From positions 204,150 through 263,120 of the forward strand of contig JAPLZC010000010.1 in assembly GCA_026395215.1 (NCBI GenBank): a stretch of DNA of 58,971 nt, given 5' to 3'. Positions 27,397-36,759 of this stretch are shown here, piece after piece. This DNA comes from Candidatus Staskawiczbacteria bacterium. GTDB taxonomy: Bacteria > Patescibacteriota > Minisyncoccia > Minisyncoccales > Staskawiczbacteraceae. A program made the translations under genes and the position numbers. Every line of letters begins with the position of its first letter. Positions within the stretch are counted from its first letter, which is position 1. The notes below the pieces were generated by a model. The model had not been told where the DNA came from. It searched no databases and saw only the letters and a program-made list of their open reading frames with translations.

Positions 27397-28347
27397 TTAT
27401 ATTTCCGAAAGTAACAAGTCTAGCGCCGTCTCTGCCTCAATCTTCCCTGTTTTAATATCCGAATCTATCTGAAAAATTTTCCGGTAGATTTTTTTTAGTT
27501 GTTCCATTGTAAATTGATTGCACAAATATGAACTTTTCTGCACCACAAACGGATGTAACCCTGATTTCTTTGCAATTAACCCATACGGTTCTTTTTTATC
27601 TTGTAAATCTTTAATAATTAAAAGTGTCCTAAACTGATACGCAATCATGGACAAAAGATAAAGGGGAGCTTCCCCGTCGTCAAGATGCTTATGCAATAAA
27701 GACAATGCCGTTTTTTTATCTTTTGAGGCTACTGCCTCAATTGTTTTAAAAATTTCATTCTCTGTGTTTGGCCGTACCAAAAGCTCCACATCTTCTTTTT
27801 TTATGCTTTTTCCCAAACCATAATTAGACAGCTTATTTATTTCATTTGTCATTTGCCACAAGTCATTTCCCACAAAGTTTACCAGAAACTCCAGCGCGTC
27901 ATTATTTATTTTGGCGCCATGCGTTGCAAATTCTTTTACCACCCAATTTTTTGTTTTGGCAAAATCCAGTGGCTCAAACTCCTGACATTTAGCGCGTTTT
28001 TGAAGCTCTTTAAAGAGCTTGGTTCGTTTGTCAGCGACACAATCCTCATAGACAATAATAATATCTTTTGCGTTTTCCAACTCTTTTATATTTTCCAAAA
28101 AATCTTCAACAAATTTATCTTCTGCAAAAACATTACTTAAAATTATAAGTTTTTTCTCAGCAAACATTGAAGTAATTTTAAGCTCGCTGTAAAAATCTTT
28201 GAACTGTTTTTTTTCAACATCTATATATAATAAACTCAACCCGGATTTGTGCTTTTCCTTGTAACTCAAAATAATCTCATCTAACTTCCTTTTACTCCTA
28301 TATGAATCTTCCCCAAAAATAAAATAAATCATTATAATTTTTGACAA
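27397..28347 (-). CDS. holA: DNA polymerase III delta subunit
   Basis: YFIFGEDSYRSKRKL; KLIILSN; NFVGNDLWQMTNEINKLSNY. Confidence 0.88.
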   Translation of the reverse strand: MSKIIMIYFIFGEDSYRSKRKLDEIILSYKEKHKSGLSLLYIDVEKKQFKDFYSELKITSMFAEKKLIILSNVFAEDKFVEDFLENIKELENAKDIIIVYEDCVADKRTKLFKELQKRAKCQEFEPLDFAKTKNWVVKEFATHGAKINNDALEFLVNFVGNDLWQMTNEINKLSNYGLGKSIKKEDVELLVRPNTENEIFKTIEAVASKDKKTALSLLHKHLDDGEAPLYLLSMIAYQFRTLLIIKDLQDKKEPYGLIAKKSGLHPFVVQKSSYLCNQFTMEQLKKIYRKIFQIDSDIKTGKIEAETALDLLLSEI

Positions 28348-29225
28348 TTAGGGCAAAGGAAAGCGCTTCGCCCTCCAAAATGTATTCTTTTTATTTTAGT
28401 ACCACAACGGCTACATTTTTGCCCCTCTCTATTATATGCCCTTCTCTCAGAGTCAAAATCTCCCTTAGTTCCATCGGGTTTTCTATAATCTGAAAAACTT
28501 TCTCCGCCCAATTTAACGGCCGTCTCTAAAACTTTTTTTATATTCTGATAAATCAACTTTAACTCTTTTTCGTTTAATTTTGCAACACTTTTTTCCGGAT
28601 GAATTTTTGACTGCCATAATATTTCTGAAGAATAAATATTCCCAATGCCAGCAATTACTTCGGGCTTCATTAAAACCTGTTTAACCTTACCATTTTTATC
28701 TTTTAATATTTCTTTAAACTTTTCAAAAGTAAAAGATTTTTCCAAGGGCTCTGGCCCCAATTTATCCAGCTCTTTTTTCAGTTCTTCTGTCTTCCACAAT
28801 TCAACCTTTGCAAATTTCCTTGCATCAGACAGCGCCAGCATTTTTTTATTATCAAGAAAAAATACTAAGTGTAAAAATCTATTATACGGGTCATTCAACG
28901 GGCTTTTTTTATCTATTGGTTTCCAGTCACCATTTACTAGTTGCCAGTTACCCACTAACAAGTGCCCGGTCATTTTTTGGTGGACCAAAAGAGAGTGCCC
29001 TTCAGATAAATCAAAAATTATATTCTTGGCTCTGCGCCAAATTTTTTCTATTTTTTTATTTTTTATTTCTTTTTTAAATGCATCAAAATTTTTAGCCTGC
29101 CCGCCGGGTAGGCGGGGTTTCTTAACAATCTTGCTCCAGTCAGACCAAACATCAACAAAGGTGCTTTTAAGCACCTTTTTATTTAACCCATCTACGGTTG
29201 TTTGAACTTCAGGAAGCTCTGGCAT
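28332..29225 (-). CDS. mutM: Formamidopyrimidine-DNA glycosylase
   Basis: MPELPEVQTTVDGL; C-terminal zinc finger CSRCGTKIKRIHFGGRSAFLCPNCQ. Confidence 0.96.
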   Translation of the reverse strand: MPELPEVQTTVDGLNKKVLKSTFVDVWSDWSKIVKKPRLPGGQAKNFDAFKKEIKNKKIEKIWRRAKNIIFDLSEGHSLLVHQKMTGHLLVGNWQLVNGDWKPIDKKSPLNDPYNRFLHLVFFLDNKKMLALSDARKFAKVELWKTEELKKELDKLGPEPLEKSFTFEKFKEILKDKNGKVKQVLMKPEVIAGIGNIYSSEILWQSKIHPEKSVAKLNEKELKLIYQNIKKVLETAVKLGGESFSDYRKPDGTKGDFDSERRAYNREGQKCSRCGTKIKRIHFGGRSAFLCPNCQKL

Positions 29226-29718
29226 CTTGCTTTTTACTTTTTAATTCTTCCTCCAATTCATTAACTCTTTTGACCAACCTTTCTGCCTCTATTGTCCTAT
29301 TCCTCACTTTTTGCTCCAAAGCGTCAATTGTTTCCTCTAAAACCTGTGTTTTGGCTCTTACTTTTATATCCACTGACTTATCCATATCCCTCTCCTGCTC
29401 CTGACTTATTTTTAACTCCTCCGCTATTTTATTAAAGGTAGATGCCAATTCTGAAAGTTCATCTTTTGTTTCTAAAAAAACTTGACTTGATATATCTCCG
29501 TTGCTCAATTCTTTAGCTCTGTCTAATAATTTTTTGATGGGTGAAGAAAAATTTTGTCCCACTGCCAGTCCGAAAAAAAATATAAAAATAACAAGAAGCA
29601 AAAAAACAATGTAAAAACTACTGTTTAACTGTTCATAATTAAGAGCTATAAAAATAGCTATTGTGAAAAATCCGACTAAAATTATTGGAACAGTTATTTT
29701 TGTTATAAGCTTGGACAT
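29209..29718 (-). CDS. HAMP-domain membrane protein
   Basis: 2 TM segments, SPIKKLLDRAKELSNGDISSQVFLETKDELSELASTFNKIAEEL (HAMP), coiled coil. Confidence 0.85.
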   Translation of the reverse strand: MSKLITKITVPIILVGFFTIAIFIALNYEQLNSSFYIVFLLLVIFIFFFGLAVGQNFSSPIKKLLDRAKELSNGDISSQVFLETKDELSELASTFNKIAEELKISQEQERDMDKSVDIKVRAKTQVLEETIDALEQKVRNRTIEAERLVKRVNELEEELKSKKQDARAS

Positions 29719-30587
29719 AATGGTAAACGATTTATAAGACTGTTAAATTCTAATTTTTTAAAAATTTCTTCCACTTTGTTTTTGTCATAACCTCCAAATT
29801 TGCAATCATCCAAAATAAAATTTACATCTACATCACTTTTCATTTGTGCCAAGTCTCGTGACATTAAAGCAGATTCTTTATTCTTCTTTAACATTTCTTT
29901 TACCTTTGGCTTTAAAACTGCTGTGTCTGTGGCAAGCTCATCATAAAGATTTTTTATCCTGCCATATTGCCCAATTATTTCAGCTGCTGTTTTTTTGCCA
30001 ATTCCTTCAACTCCCGGAATATTATCGGAAGCATCTCCCGTAAGAGCCTTATAATCCACCATTTGCTCTGGTTTTACTCCAAACCGCTCTACTACTTTAT
30101 TTATATCATAAATTACCGTATCTTTGATACCCTTGCCCAAAGTATAAACTTTTATATTTTCATTGACCAACTGAGTATTATCCATGTCACCTGAAACTAT
30201 ATATATTTCGGTATTTGGAGTTTTTGCGCAGATAGTAGCAATCAAATCATCTGCTTCAACTCCTTCTTTTGCAAAAACTGGAATTTTAAAAGCTTCAAGA
30301 ACTTCTTTGGTAACAGGTATCTGCGAAACAATTCCCGATGGCGTTACCGGTCTTTGTGCCTTATAATCTTTATACATCTCATGCCTAAATGTAGGCATTT
30401 TTGTATCAAAACAAGCCACAACATAGTCAGCCTTCAAATCATTTATTGCTTTAAACAAAGTCAGCAAAAATCCATAAACCGCCCCAGTCTCCTGCCCCGT
30501 CTTTGTCATTAAAGGTGGCAACGCATGAAACGCCCTATGCAACAACGCATTAGAATCAATAATAATTAATCTCTTTTTATTTTCCAT
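29703..30587 (-). CDS. Stand-alone 5'-3' exonuclease (PolA N-terminal type)
   Basis: LIIIDSNALLHRAFHALPPL, GVEADDLIA, TGDASDNIPGVEGIGKKTA. Confidence 0.93.
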   Translation of the reverse strand: MENKKRLIIIDSNALLHRAFHALPPLMTKTGQETGAVYGFLLTLFKAINDLKADYVVACFDTKMPTFRHEMYKDYKAQRPVTPSGIVSQIPVTKEVLEAFKIPVFAKEGVEADDLIATICAKTPNTEIYIVSGDMDNTQLVNENIKVYTLGKGIKDTVIYDINKVVERFGVKPEQMVDYKALTGDASDNIPGVEGIGKKTAAEIIGQYGRIKNLYDELATDTAVLKPKVKEMLKKNKESALMSRDLAQMKSDVDVNFILDDCKFGGYDKNKVEEIFKKLEFNSLINRLPLCPSL

Positions 30588-30671
30588 TCCTTATCTTATC
30601 ACATTTTTCACCCAAAAAAAATAACCCCGCTTTACGAGAATATTTTTTTGTTTACAGCACTTAATGCCTAT

Positions 30672-30953
30672 TTAACAACTACCAGAAATCTTAGGGATAT
30701 ATATTATCAATAACAAAAAAATAACAGAAAATATCAAAAATATATATTTACTAAACCTTAATGGTCTTTCAACTTTTAAAAACAGACTCATGCAATTTAA
30801 TATGAAAAACGCAAAACCTGAAAGTGCCCAAATTATCACCGCAAAATCCATATTGACGACATGCGTGGAACAAAAATCCAAAGAAAACAAAACAACTATT
30901 ACTACCGAGACAATTAAAATTAGTAAATTATAAATAAAAGTTTTCTTGTTCAT
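30672..30953 (-). CDS. Small membrane protein
   Basis: 93 aa, three hydrophobic segments. Confidence 0.6.
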   Translation of the reverse strand: MNKKTFIYNLLILIVSVVIVVLFSLDFCSTHVVNMDFAVIIWALSGFAFFILNCMSLFLKVERPLRFSKYIFLIFSVIFLLLIIYIPKISGSC

Positions 30954-30976
30954 TATTATAATTATATTTTACTCTT

Positions 30977-31432
30977 CTAAAAATCCCTGTCAAATTTAAT
31001 TTTGCGAGTTTTGTCGTCAATAAATTTAAAATCTATTTTGATGATATTTTTGGGGAGAACTTTTTTAATACGTTCGGGCCATTCTATTGCAATAATATTT
31101 CTGGCGTCTTTTAAAATATCTTTTAATCCCAATTCAGCAGCATCTTTTTCATCTTTTAGCCGGTAACAATCAATGTGATAAAAATCTTTGAATCTAAAGC
31201 CCGGCACTTCAAATCTTTTCTGTATAACAAAAGTTGGGCTTAATATTTTATCTTTTATGCCAAGACCTTTTGCAAATCCCTGCAAAAAAGTTGTCTTGCC
31301 TCCCCCTAAATTTCCGAACAAAGCCAAAACAACTGCTCCTTTTTGAGGCACGGTTGCCAAAATCTCTTCGGCTAAATTTTCGCCAAGCTTTTGGGTTTGT
31401 TTTGCGCTGGTTGTGATGTATTTTTTATCCAC
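30977..31432 (-). CDS. tsaE: tRNA threonylcarbamoyladenosine biosynthesis ATPase TsaE
   Basis: ALFGNLGGGKTTFLQGFAKGLG, SPTFVIQKRF. Confidence 0.93.
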   Translation of the reverse strand: MDKKYITTSAKQTQKLGENLAEEILATVPQKGAVVLALFGNLGGGKTTFLQGFAKGLGIKDKILSPTFVIQKRFEVPGFRFKDFYHIDCYRLKDEKDAAELGLKDILKDARNIIAIEWPERIKKVLPKNIIKIDFKFIDDKTRKIKFDRDF

Positions 31433-31508
31433 AGATTTTGTTTGACTTATTTTTTGAATTCGTTTAGGGTATTATAATCCCCGCCTGCTAGCGGGCAGGT
31501 ATAAAAAT

Positions 31509-32270
31509 ATGGAAAACCAAGAAACAAAAAATTTAATAGACAATTCTAAAAATATTTATTTGATTACTTCGCAGGAGCCAGAGGCAATAACCTCTACACT
31601 GGCTCTTTTTTATACTTTAAAAGATTTAGGCAAAAATGTAAACCTTATTATTGAATCTCTGCCTGAAAATTTAAAATTTTTATCTCCATCTTTAGATTTT
31701 ATTTCTTATCCTAAAAACTTTGTAGTTTCTATCCCAACCAAAGTAGCTCAAATATCGCAAATTCATTACGAAAAAAAAGACGAAGCTTTTAAAATACATT
31801 TAACCTTAGAGGGCGGATCTATAAAAAAAGATAATATTTCATTTTATTTTCAGGAAGCTAAGCCAGACCTAATAATAACAGTTGGCGTAGAAGACTACCA
31901 AAAAGAATTATCGGAAAAGTTAAATTATTTTGGCTTTTTACTGGATTCTCCAGTTGTGGATATCGACAACAAGCAAAATAACAAAAAATTTGGTAAAATA
32001 AACTTAATAGGAGAAGGTTCGATGTCGGAGGTTATTTATAACCTAATAAAACCCGACAAAAGCCCCGAAGGGCATTTAGACGGGCCCGTCACAATCCCCG
32101 CAATGCGGGGTTTGGTCGGGGAGACTGCCCAATGCCTTTTGACGGGCCTAGTTATATACACTGAAAATTTTAAAAATAAACTTTCTGCTGATGTTTTCCA
32201 ACTTGCTTCAGATTTAATGAAAAAAGGGGCCAGCTTAGAAGAAATAGTAAAAAATATTTACAGTAAATAA
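31509..32270 (+). CDS. DHH-superfamily phosphoesterase-like protein
   Basis: ITSQEPEAITSTLALFYTLKDLGKNVNL; VVDIDNKQNNKKFGKINLI. Confidence 0.7.
   Translation: MENQETKNLIDNSKNIYLITSQEPEAITSTLALFYTLKDLGKNVNLIIESLPENLKFLSPSLDFISYPKNFVVSIPTKVAQISQIHYEKKDEAFKIHLTLEGGSIKKDNISFYFQEAKPDLIITVGVEDYQKELSEKLNYFGFLLDSPVVDIDNKQNNKKFGKINLIGEGSMSEVIYNLIKPDKSPEGHLDGPVTIPAMRGLVGETAQCLLTGLVIYTENFKNKLSADVFQLASDLMKKGASLEEIVKNIYSK
32051..32148 (+). repeat. In-frame ACCCGACAAAAGCCCCGAAGGGCATTTWGACGGGCCCGTCACAAT repeat
   Basis: Nearly identical over about 75 nt to the ileS insert 2233-2302 (reverse strand). Confidence 0.9.
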
Positions 32271-32274
32271 TTAT

Positions 32275-33609
32275 ATGGAAGAAACAAAAAAATTATTGGG
32301 GTCGGTGACAATTTCTCCAAAAATTATTGAAGAAGTCAAAACTCAAGTAAAAGACATTGAGGCTTTTAAGAATAAAATTAAAGAGTATTCAACGCAAAAT
32401 GTCACAGAGCTTTTGGATGTTATTTTGTATGGAGCCATAACGCTTAATACTTCCGATGTTCACATTGAACCACAAGAAGAAGAGGCGCGACTTAGAATTA
32501 GGTTGGACGGTATTTTGCAGGATGTTGTTTTCTTTCAACATGATGCTTACCACCATTTGCTTAGCCGTTTAAAACTTCTTTCAAAACTAAAACTTAATAT
32601 TGCAGACAAGCCGCAGGATGGTAGGTTTACAATAATGGTTGCTGATTTACTGATTGAAGTAAGAACTTCCAGCTTGCCGGCAGAATATGGCGAGTCAATT
32701 GTGATGAGAATACTAAATCCAAAAAGTTTAATTTCTTTGGAAGATTTAGGTTTAAGGGAGGACTTATACAAAACTTTTCAAAAAGAAATTACAAAACCAA
32801 ACGGAATGATAATTGTTACCGGTCCGACCGGGTCTGGTAAAACAACTACTCTTTACGCCTTCTTAAAAAAAATACAAAACCCGGAGATTAAAATTATAAC
32901 AATTGAAGACCCAATTGAATATCACCTAACAGGAGTTTCGCAAACGCAGGTTGCCCCGGAAAAAGGATATGACTTTTCCGATGGCTTACGGTCAATTGTA
33001 AGACAAGACCCAGATGTTATTTTGGTTGGTGAAATTAGAGACTTAGAAACCGCAAAAATAGCCCTTCAGGCGTCTTTGACTGGCCACTTGGTACTATCAA
33101 CCTTGCACACCAATGACGCGGCTGGAACCATCCCGCGACTTGTGGACCTTGGTGTAGAGCCCTCATCGGTAGCATCAGGATTGAAAATGGCAGTAGCACA
33201 GCGATTATTGAGAAAAGTGTGTAAAGAGTGTTCAACCCTTGCCAAGCCCTCTACAAGTGAATTAGCAGAGCTAAAAAAAGGACTTAAAGATTTGCCAAAA
33301 AATATAAAAATACCTGATTTGGATAAAGTAAAAGTTGCCAAGATAAAAGAGGGCGGCTGCCAAGCCTGCAATTTTACAGGATATAGAGGCAGACAGGGAC
33401 TATTTGAAGCATTTTTAGTTGATTCGGGAATGGAAAAGTTTATTTTAACCAATCCCCCAGTTTCAGATATTAGAGAGCTGGCCATAAAAAAAGGAATGGT
33501 AACAATGTACCAGTCCGGTCTGATAGACATAGCTGAAGGCAAAACCACTTTTGACGAAGTCGCCCGCGTAGTCGAAGCCGACGAGGAACAGCAGGTTGAA
33601 AAAATATAA
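32275..33609 (+). CDS. PilB/GspE-type secretion ATPase
   Basis: GPTGSGKTTTLYAFLKKI, Walker B ILVGEIRD, Cys zinc motif CKEC...CQAC. Confidence 0.95.
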   Translation: MEETKKLLGSVTISPKIIEEVKTQVKDIEAFKNKIKEYSTQNVTELLDVILYGAITLNTSDVHIEPQEEEARLRIRLDGILQDVVFFQHDAYHHLLSRLKLLSKLKLNIADKPQDGRFTIMVADLLIEVRTSSLPAEYGESIVMRILNPKSLISLEDLGLREDLYKTFQKEITKPNGMIIVTGPTGSGKTTTLYAFLKKIQNPEIKIITIEDPIEYHLTGVSQTQVAPEKGYDFSDGLRSIVRQDPDVILVGEIRDLETAKIALQASLTGHLVLSTLHTNDAAGTIPRLVDLGVEPSSVASGLKMAVAQRLLRKVCKECSTLAKPSTSELAELKKGLKDLPKNIKIPDLDKVKVAKIKEGGCQACNFTGYRGRQGLFEAFLVDSGMEKFILTNPPVSDIRELAIKKGMVTMYQSGLIDIAEGKTTFDEVARVVEADEEQQVEKI

Positions 33610-33668
33610 AAAAACAGCCCCGTCCACTGAAAAGTTACTAAGGGCAAGAAAATGAAAGGTTTAAATGG

Positions 33669-34046
33669 CTAGGATTTCCTAAATACCAGTATCTCGATAA
33701 TGAGAGTAAGGTATCCTAAACCCATAAGTCTCAAAGACAACACGGCAGAATCATGAATGACCATCGGATCCGATTGTATCCCTGACTCTACAACGTAGAA
33801 CAATAGCGTCCAGGCGGTTGCACATCCTACCGCTATGATGATTTCGGGGATATTGCTCCATATGGTAGAGATTACATACGCCATGCTATGACCGAATTCT
33901 GTAAGTGTATTTTTCATCAGCCATTCCTTCCACTTTGAGTTGTCAATAAGCTTTTGAAACGACCCTAGAATTGGAGGTACTTTTATGTCTGGGACATAAA
34001 GAAAGATTTTTCCGAGGAATAATCGAGCCGGAGCAAGATTATCCAA
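33669..34046 (-). CDS. Hypothetical membrane protein
   Basis: 125 aa ORF with hydrophobic segments; true start uncertain. Confidence 0.5.
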   Translation of the reverse strand: MDNLAPARLFLGKIFLYVPDIKVPPILGSFQKLIDNSKWKEWLMKNTLTEFGHSMAYVISTIWSNIPEIIIAVGCATAWTLLFYVVESGIQSDPMVIHDSAVLSLRLMGLGYLTLIIEILVFRKS

Positions 34047-34091
34047 AGCTGAGAAAAATCCAAATAAATACCTCCAATTCTAGGGTCGTTT
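33957..34091. repeat. Perfect 23-bp inverted repeat (AAACGACCCTAGAATTGGAGGTA) with 89-bp spacer
   Basis: Arms 33957-33979 and 34069-34091. Confidence 0.93.
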
Positions 34092-34136
34092 ATGGTATAA
34101 TTCAAATATCCTTGAGTATATCACTATTTAATCTAT

Positions 34137-35150
34137 ATGTCAACCCCTGTACCTGAAAAACCGCAAAAAGAAGACGACGTGTTAGACTCGACCTTACGGC
34201 CGGGTTCTTGGGCTGATTACGTTGGACAAGACAAAATTAAAGAGAATATCCGTATAATTATAACTGCCGCCAAACAAAGGGGCCATTCCCCTGACCATTT
34301 ATTGTTCTATGGCAACTCAGGATTGGGTAAAACCACTCTAGCGCTTTTAATTGCCAAGGAAATGGGTAAAACAATCCGCTCAACTTCTGGTCCCGCTTTA
34401 GAAAGAGCCGGCGACCTAGCTGCTATTTTAACAAACCTACAAGAGGGTGATGTTTTGTTTCTAGATGAAATCCACAGAATTAATAAAACCATAGAAGAAT
34501 ACCTATATCCGGCTATGGAGGACTACAAATTAAATTTGGTTTTGGGAAAAGGCCCAATGGCGCGCACCATGGAATTAAAATTGCCTAAATTTACTTTGAT
34601 TGGAGCCACTACAAGACCAGGTTTATTGTCTGCTCCCCTACGTAATAGATTTGGAGCAACCTTCCAACTTAATTTTTACAATTTAGAAGATGTTAAAAAA
34701 ATAATTGAACGCTCGGGCAGACTTTTAAAAATAAAAATGGCGCCTGAGGCTGTGGAAGCAATTGCCAAGCGATCAAGATATACTCCAAGAGTAGCAAATA
34801 GACTAGTAAAAAGAGTCAGAGACTTTGCCCAAGTTCAGGGAGTGGAAATTATTACAAAAGAAATTGCCGAAAAATCTTTAGATTCTTTGGAGGTAGATTT
34901 AATGGGTTTAGACCCAAGTGATAGAAATATATTAAAAGCCTTAATAGAAAAATTTAGCGGGGGCCCGGTTGGTCTACAATCTCTAGCCGCCGCCGCTATG
35001 GAAGAAGAAGAAACTATCTTAGATATATATGAACCCTATCTTATGCAATGTGGTCTCCTAGAACGTACTCCCAAGGGCCGAGTTGCCACTAACCTAGCCT
35101 ACGAACACCTAGACCTAAAACACCTAAAAAAACAAAGTAATCTGTTCTAA
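34137..35150 (+). CDS. ruvB: Holliday junction helicase RuvB
   Basis: LRPGSWADYVGQDKIKENI, GNSGLGKTTLA, LFLDEIHRI. Confidence 0.97.
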   Translation: MSTPVPEKPQKEDDVLDSTLRPGSWADYVGQDKIKENIRIIITAAKQRGHSPDHLLFYGNSGLGKTTLALLIAKEMGKTIRSTSGPALERAGDLAAILTNLQEGDVLFLDEIHRINKTIEEYLYPAMEDYKLNLVLGKGPMARTMELKLPKFTLIGATTRPGLLSAPLRNRFGATFQLNFYNLEDVKKIIERSGRLLKIKMAPEAVEAIAKRSRYTPRVANRLVKRVRDFAQVQGVEIITKEIAEKSLDSLEVDLMGLDPSDRNILKALIEKFSGGPVGLQSLAAAAMEEEETILDIYEPYLMQCGLLERTPKGRVATNLAYEHLDLKHLKKQSNLF

Positions 35151-35187
35151 ACAAAAATCGCTCCACTGAGCGATTTTTAAGTCCTGT

Positions 35188-35418
35188 TTATGCGGCGGCG
35201 GAAGATTCCTGGTCTTTCCTTCTTTGCAATTCGTTTTCTGCGGCTTTGACAAACCTTTCCTGCCAAGGCGTCATTGGGGCTTCATTATTTGTTGGAGAAT
35301 ATGAAGTGTTTTTCATATTATCAATATTCCTCTGCAAAAAATCCGATGGAACTTCTCCAAAATTAAACTCCTTTTGCAATTCCTCTTCTTGTGATGACCT
35401 TTCTTTTTGTTCTGCCAT
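35188..35418 (-). CDS. Hypothetical protein
   Basis: 76 aa ORF followed by terminator-like hairpin (35154-35178). Confidence 0.6.
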   Translation of the reverse strand: MAEQKERSSQEEELQKEFNFGEVPSDFLQRNIDNMKNTSYSPTNNEAPMTPWQERFVKAAENELQRRKDQESSAAA

Positions 35419-35435
35419 AATTTTTATATTTTTAC

Positions 35436-35801
35436 TTATATTAATTTATTCACATTGAGTTCTTCCAGAATTTTTGCTACTTTTTCTTTTAAGACTGGAA
35501 TTTCTACTTTTGCTGTCTTCCACAATCTATGACAATCAATTCCAAAATACACATGCATAAAAATATTTCTCATTTTAACCGATTTTTTCCAATTTACTTC
35601 TTTATGCCCTTTCTTCAATCCGGCTGGTAGATTTTTAACCGCCTCACCAACAATTCCAATTCGCATTATAACCGCATCTTTAATTTGTTCATTTTTTGTA
35701 AAATCGTTTTCAGTTATATTTTTTGTATACTTATCAATCTTTTCCGCACACTCAATAATGTCTTGTAAAAACATCGCAAAATTTCTATTTTCATTTTTCA
35801 T
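35436..35801 (-). CDS. HEPN-domain (DUF86) toxin
   Basis: RNIFMHVYFGID (Rx4-6H motif); overlaps MNT gene. Confidence 0.88.
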   Translation of the reverse strand: MKNENRNFAMFLQDIIECAEKIDKYTKNITENDFTKNEQIKDAVIMRIGIVGEAVKNLPAGLKKGHKEVNWKKSVKMRNIFMHVYFGIDCHRLWKTAKVEIPVLKEKVAKILEELNVNKLI

Positions 35802-36082
35802 AAAATAAAAACCTGCTCGTTTAATATTCTATCCTTAATTTGAGGACGGATATTTGAATATTCTCCCAAGTCAACTTTTTTCTTCAACTTTTCTTCCAGC
35901 TCAATTTGTAATTCAGCTAAATCAAACAAACTTTTATCATCATTCCTATACTCTATCAAAATATCCACATCACTCTTCTTTTTTTGCTCTCCTCTAGCAT
36001 AAGAACCAAAAATCGACGCCCTTTTAACATCGTGGCGTTTTAAGATCGGCTTTATTTTATTTTTTATATCTTTAATGCTCAT
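35798..36082 (-). CDS. MNT-type nucleotidyltransferase antitoxin
   Basis: IFGSYARGEQKKKSDVDILIEY (GS...DxD motif). Confidence 0.9.
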   Translation of the reverse strand: MSIKDIKNKIKPILKRHDVKRASIFGSYARGEQKKKSDVDILIEYRNDDKSLFDLAELQIELEEKLKKKVDLGEYSNIRPQIKDRILNEQVFIL

Positions 36083-36127
36083 ACCTCGTTTATATCACAA
36101 ACCGCCAATTTATCAAAACAAAAAAAT

Positions 36128-36150
36128 GCACAGCGGATTAATCGCTGTGC
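36128..36150 (-). terminator. Intrinsic terminator
   Basis: GCACAGCG/CGCTGTGC plus T-run on minus. Confidence 0.82.
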
Positions 36151-36162
36151 TTCGAGCCTTGT

Positions 36163-36633
36163 CTAAGGCAGGTCGAACTTTGGAGGGAAAGCCGGCGTTC
36201 CGATTTTCATCTCAACAACCGCGCGTTGGCCTCTGGTAAGCTCCCTAAAAATCTGGCCATCGTAATCGTTTACGATTATTTTCAGAGCTACCAGCATTCC
36301 GTAAAGTTCCAAGATACCCATCCCGCATTTGTCCTTTCCTCTCTGGCGCGATTCAATGTGATAGTAATAGCGGGCAAGATGGACACACAAAAACTGATCA
36401 TTATCCATTTTTTTGTTGGGTTTTTTACCAGGTTTTTTAATCGAAGGAGCTTTGCTGATTTTTTTCAAGGCATCCTTGAGAATCTTTTTTGTGGAATTGA
36501 AAATAATCATTCTAACCTTGGCTGGTTCGTCGGTGCTTCGTATGCTTAAGATGAGAAGAGCGTTGACGGCTACCTCAACCTCTTTAAGAACTTTCTGCCA
36601 AAAAGCAACCTTTTTCGCTTTCATGTTTCCCAT
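36163..36633 (-). CDS. Hypothetical protein
   Basis: 156 aa ORF with own terminator; start may be MGNMKAKK or MKAKK. Confidence 0.65.
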   Translation of the reverse strand: MGNMKAKKVAFWQKVLKEVEVAVNALLILSIRSTDEPAKVRMIIFNSTKKILKDALKKISKAPSIKKPGKKPNKKMDNDQFLCVHLARYYYHIESRQRGKDKCGMGILELYGMLVALKIIVNDYDGQIFRELTRGQRAVVEMKIGTPAFPPKFDLP

Positions 36634-36759
36634 CCTTCTTGTGATGGCTCTTTTGAGCCGTTGTTAACGAACACTGATTCAATTTTATATTATCACTAAT
36701 TATATTTTTATCAACATAAATTACTTACAGATAATCTTTTTTTGTTGTATAATATTTAA

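Noticed and set aside
31428-31436. Perfect TTATCCACA DnaA box
   Set aside because: Coincides with the start region of tsaE and is isolated from dnaA; likely chance.
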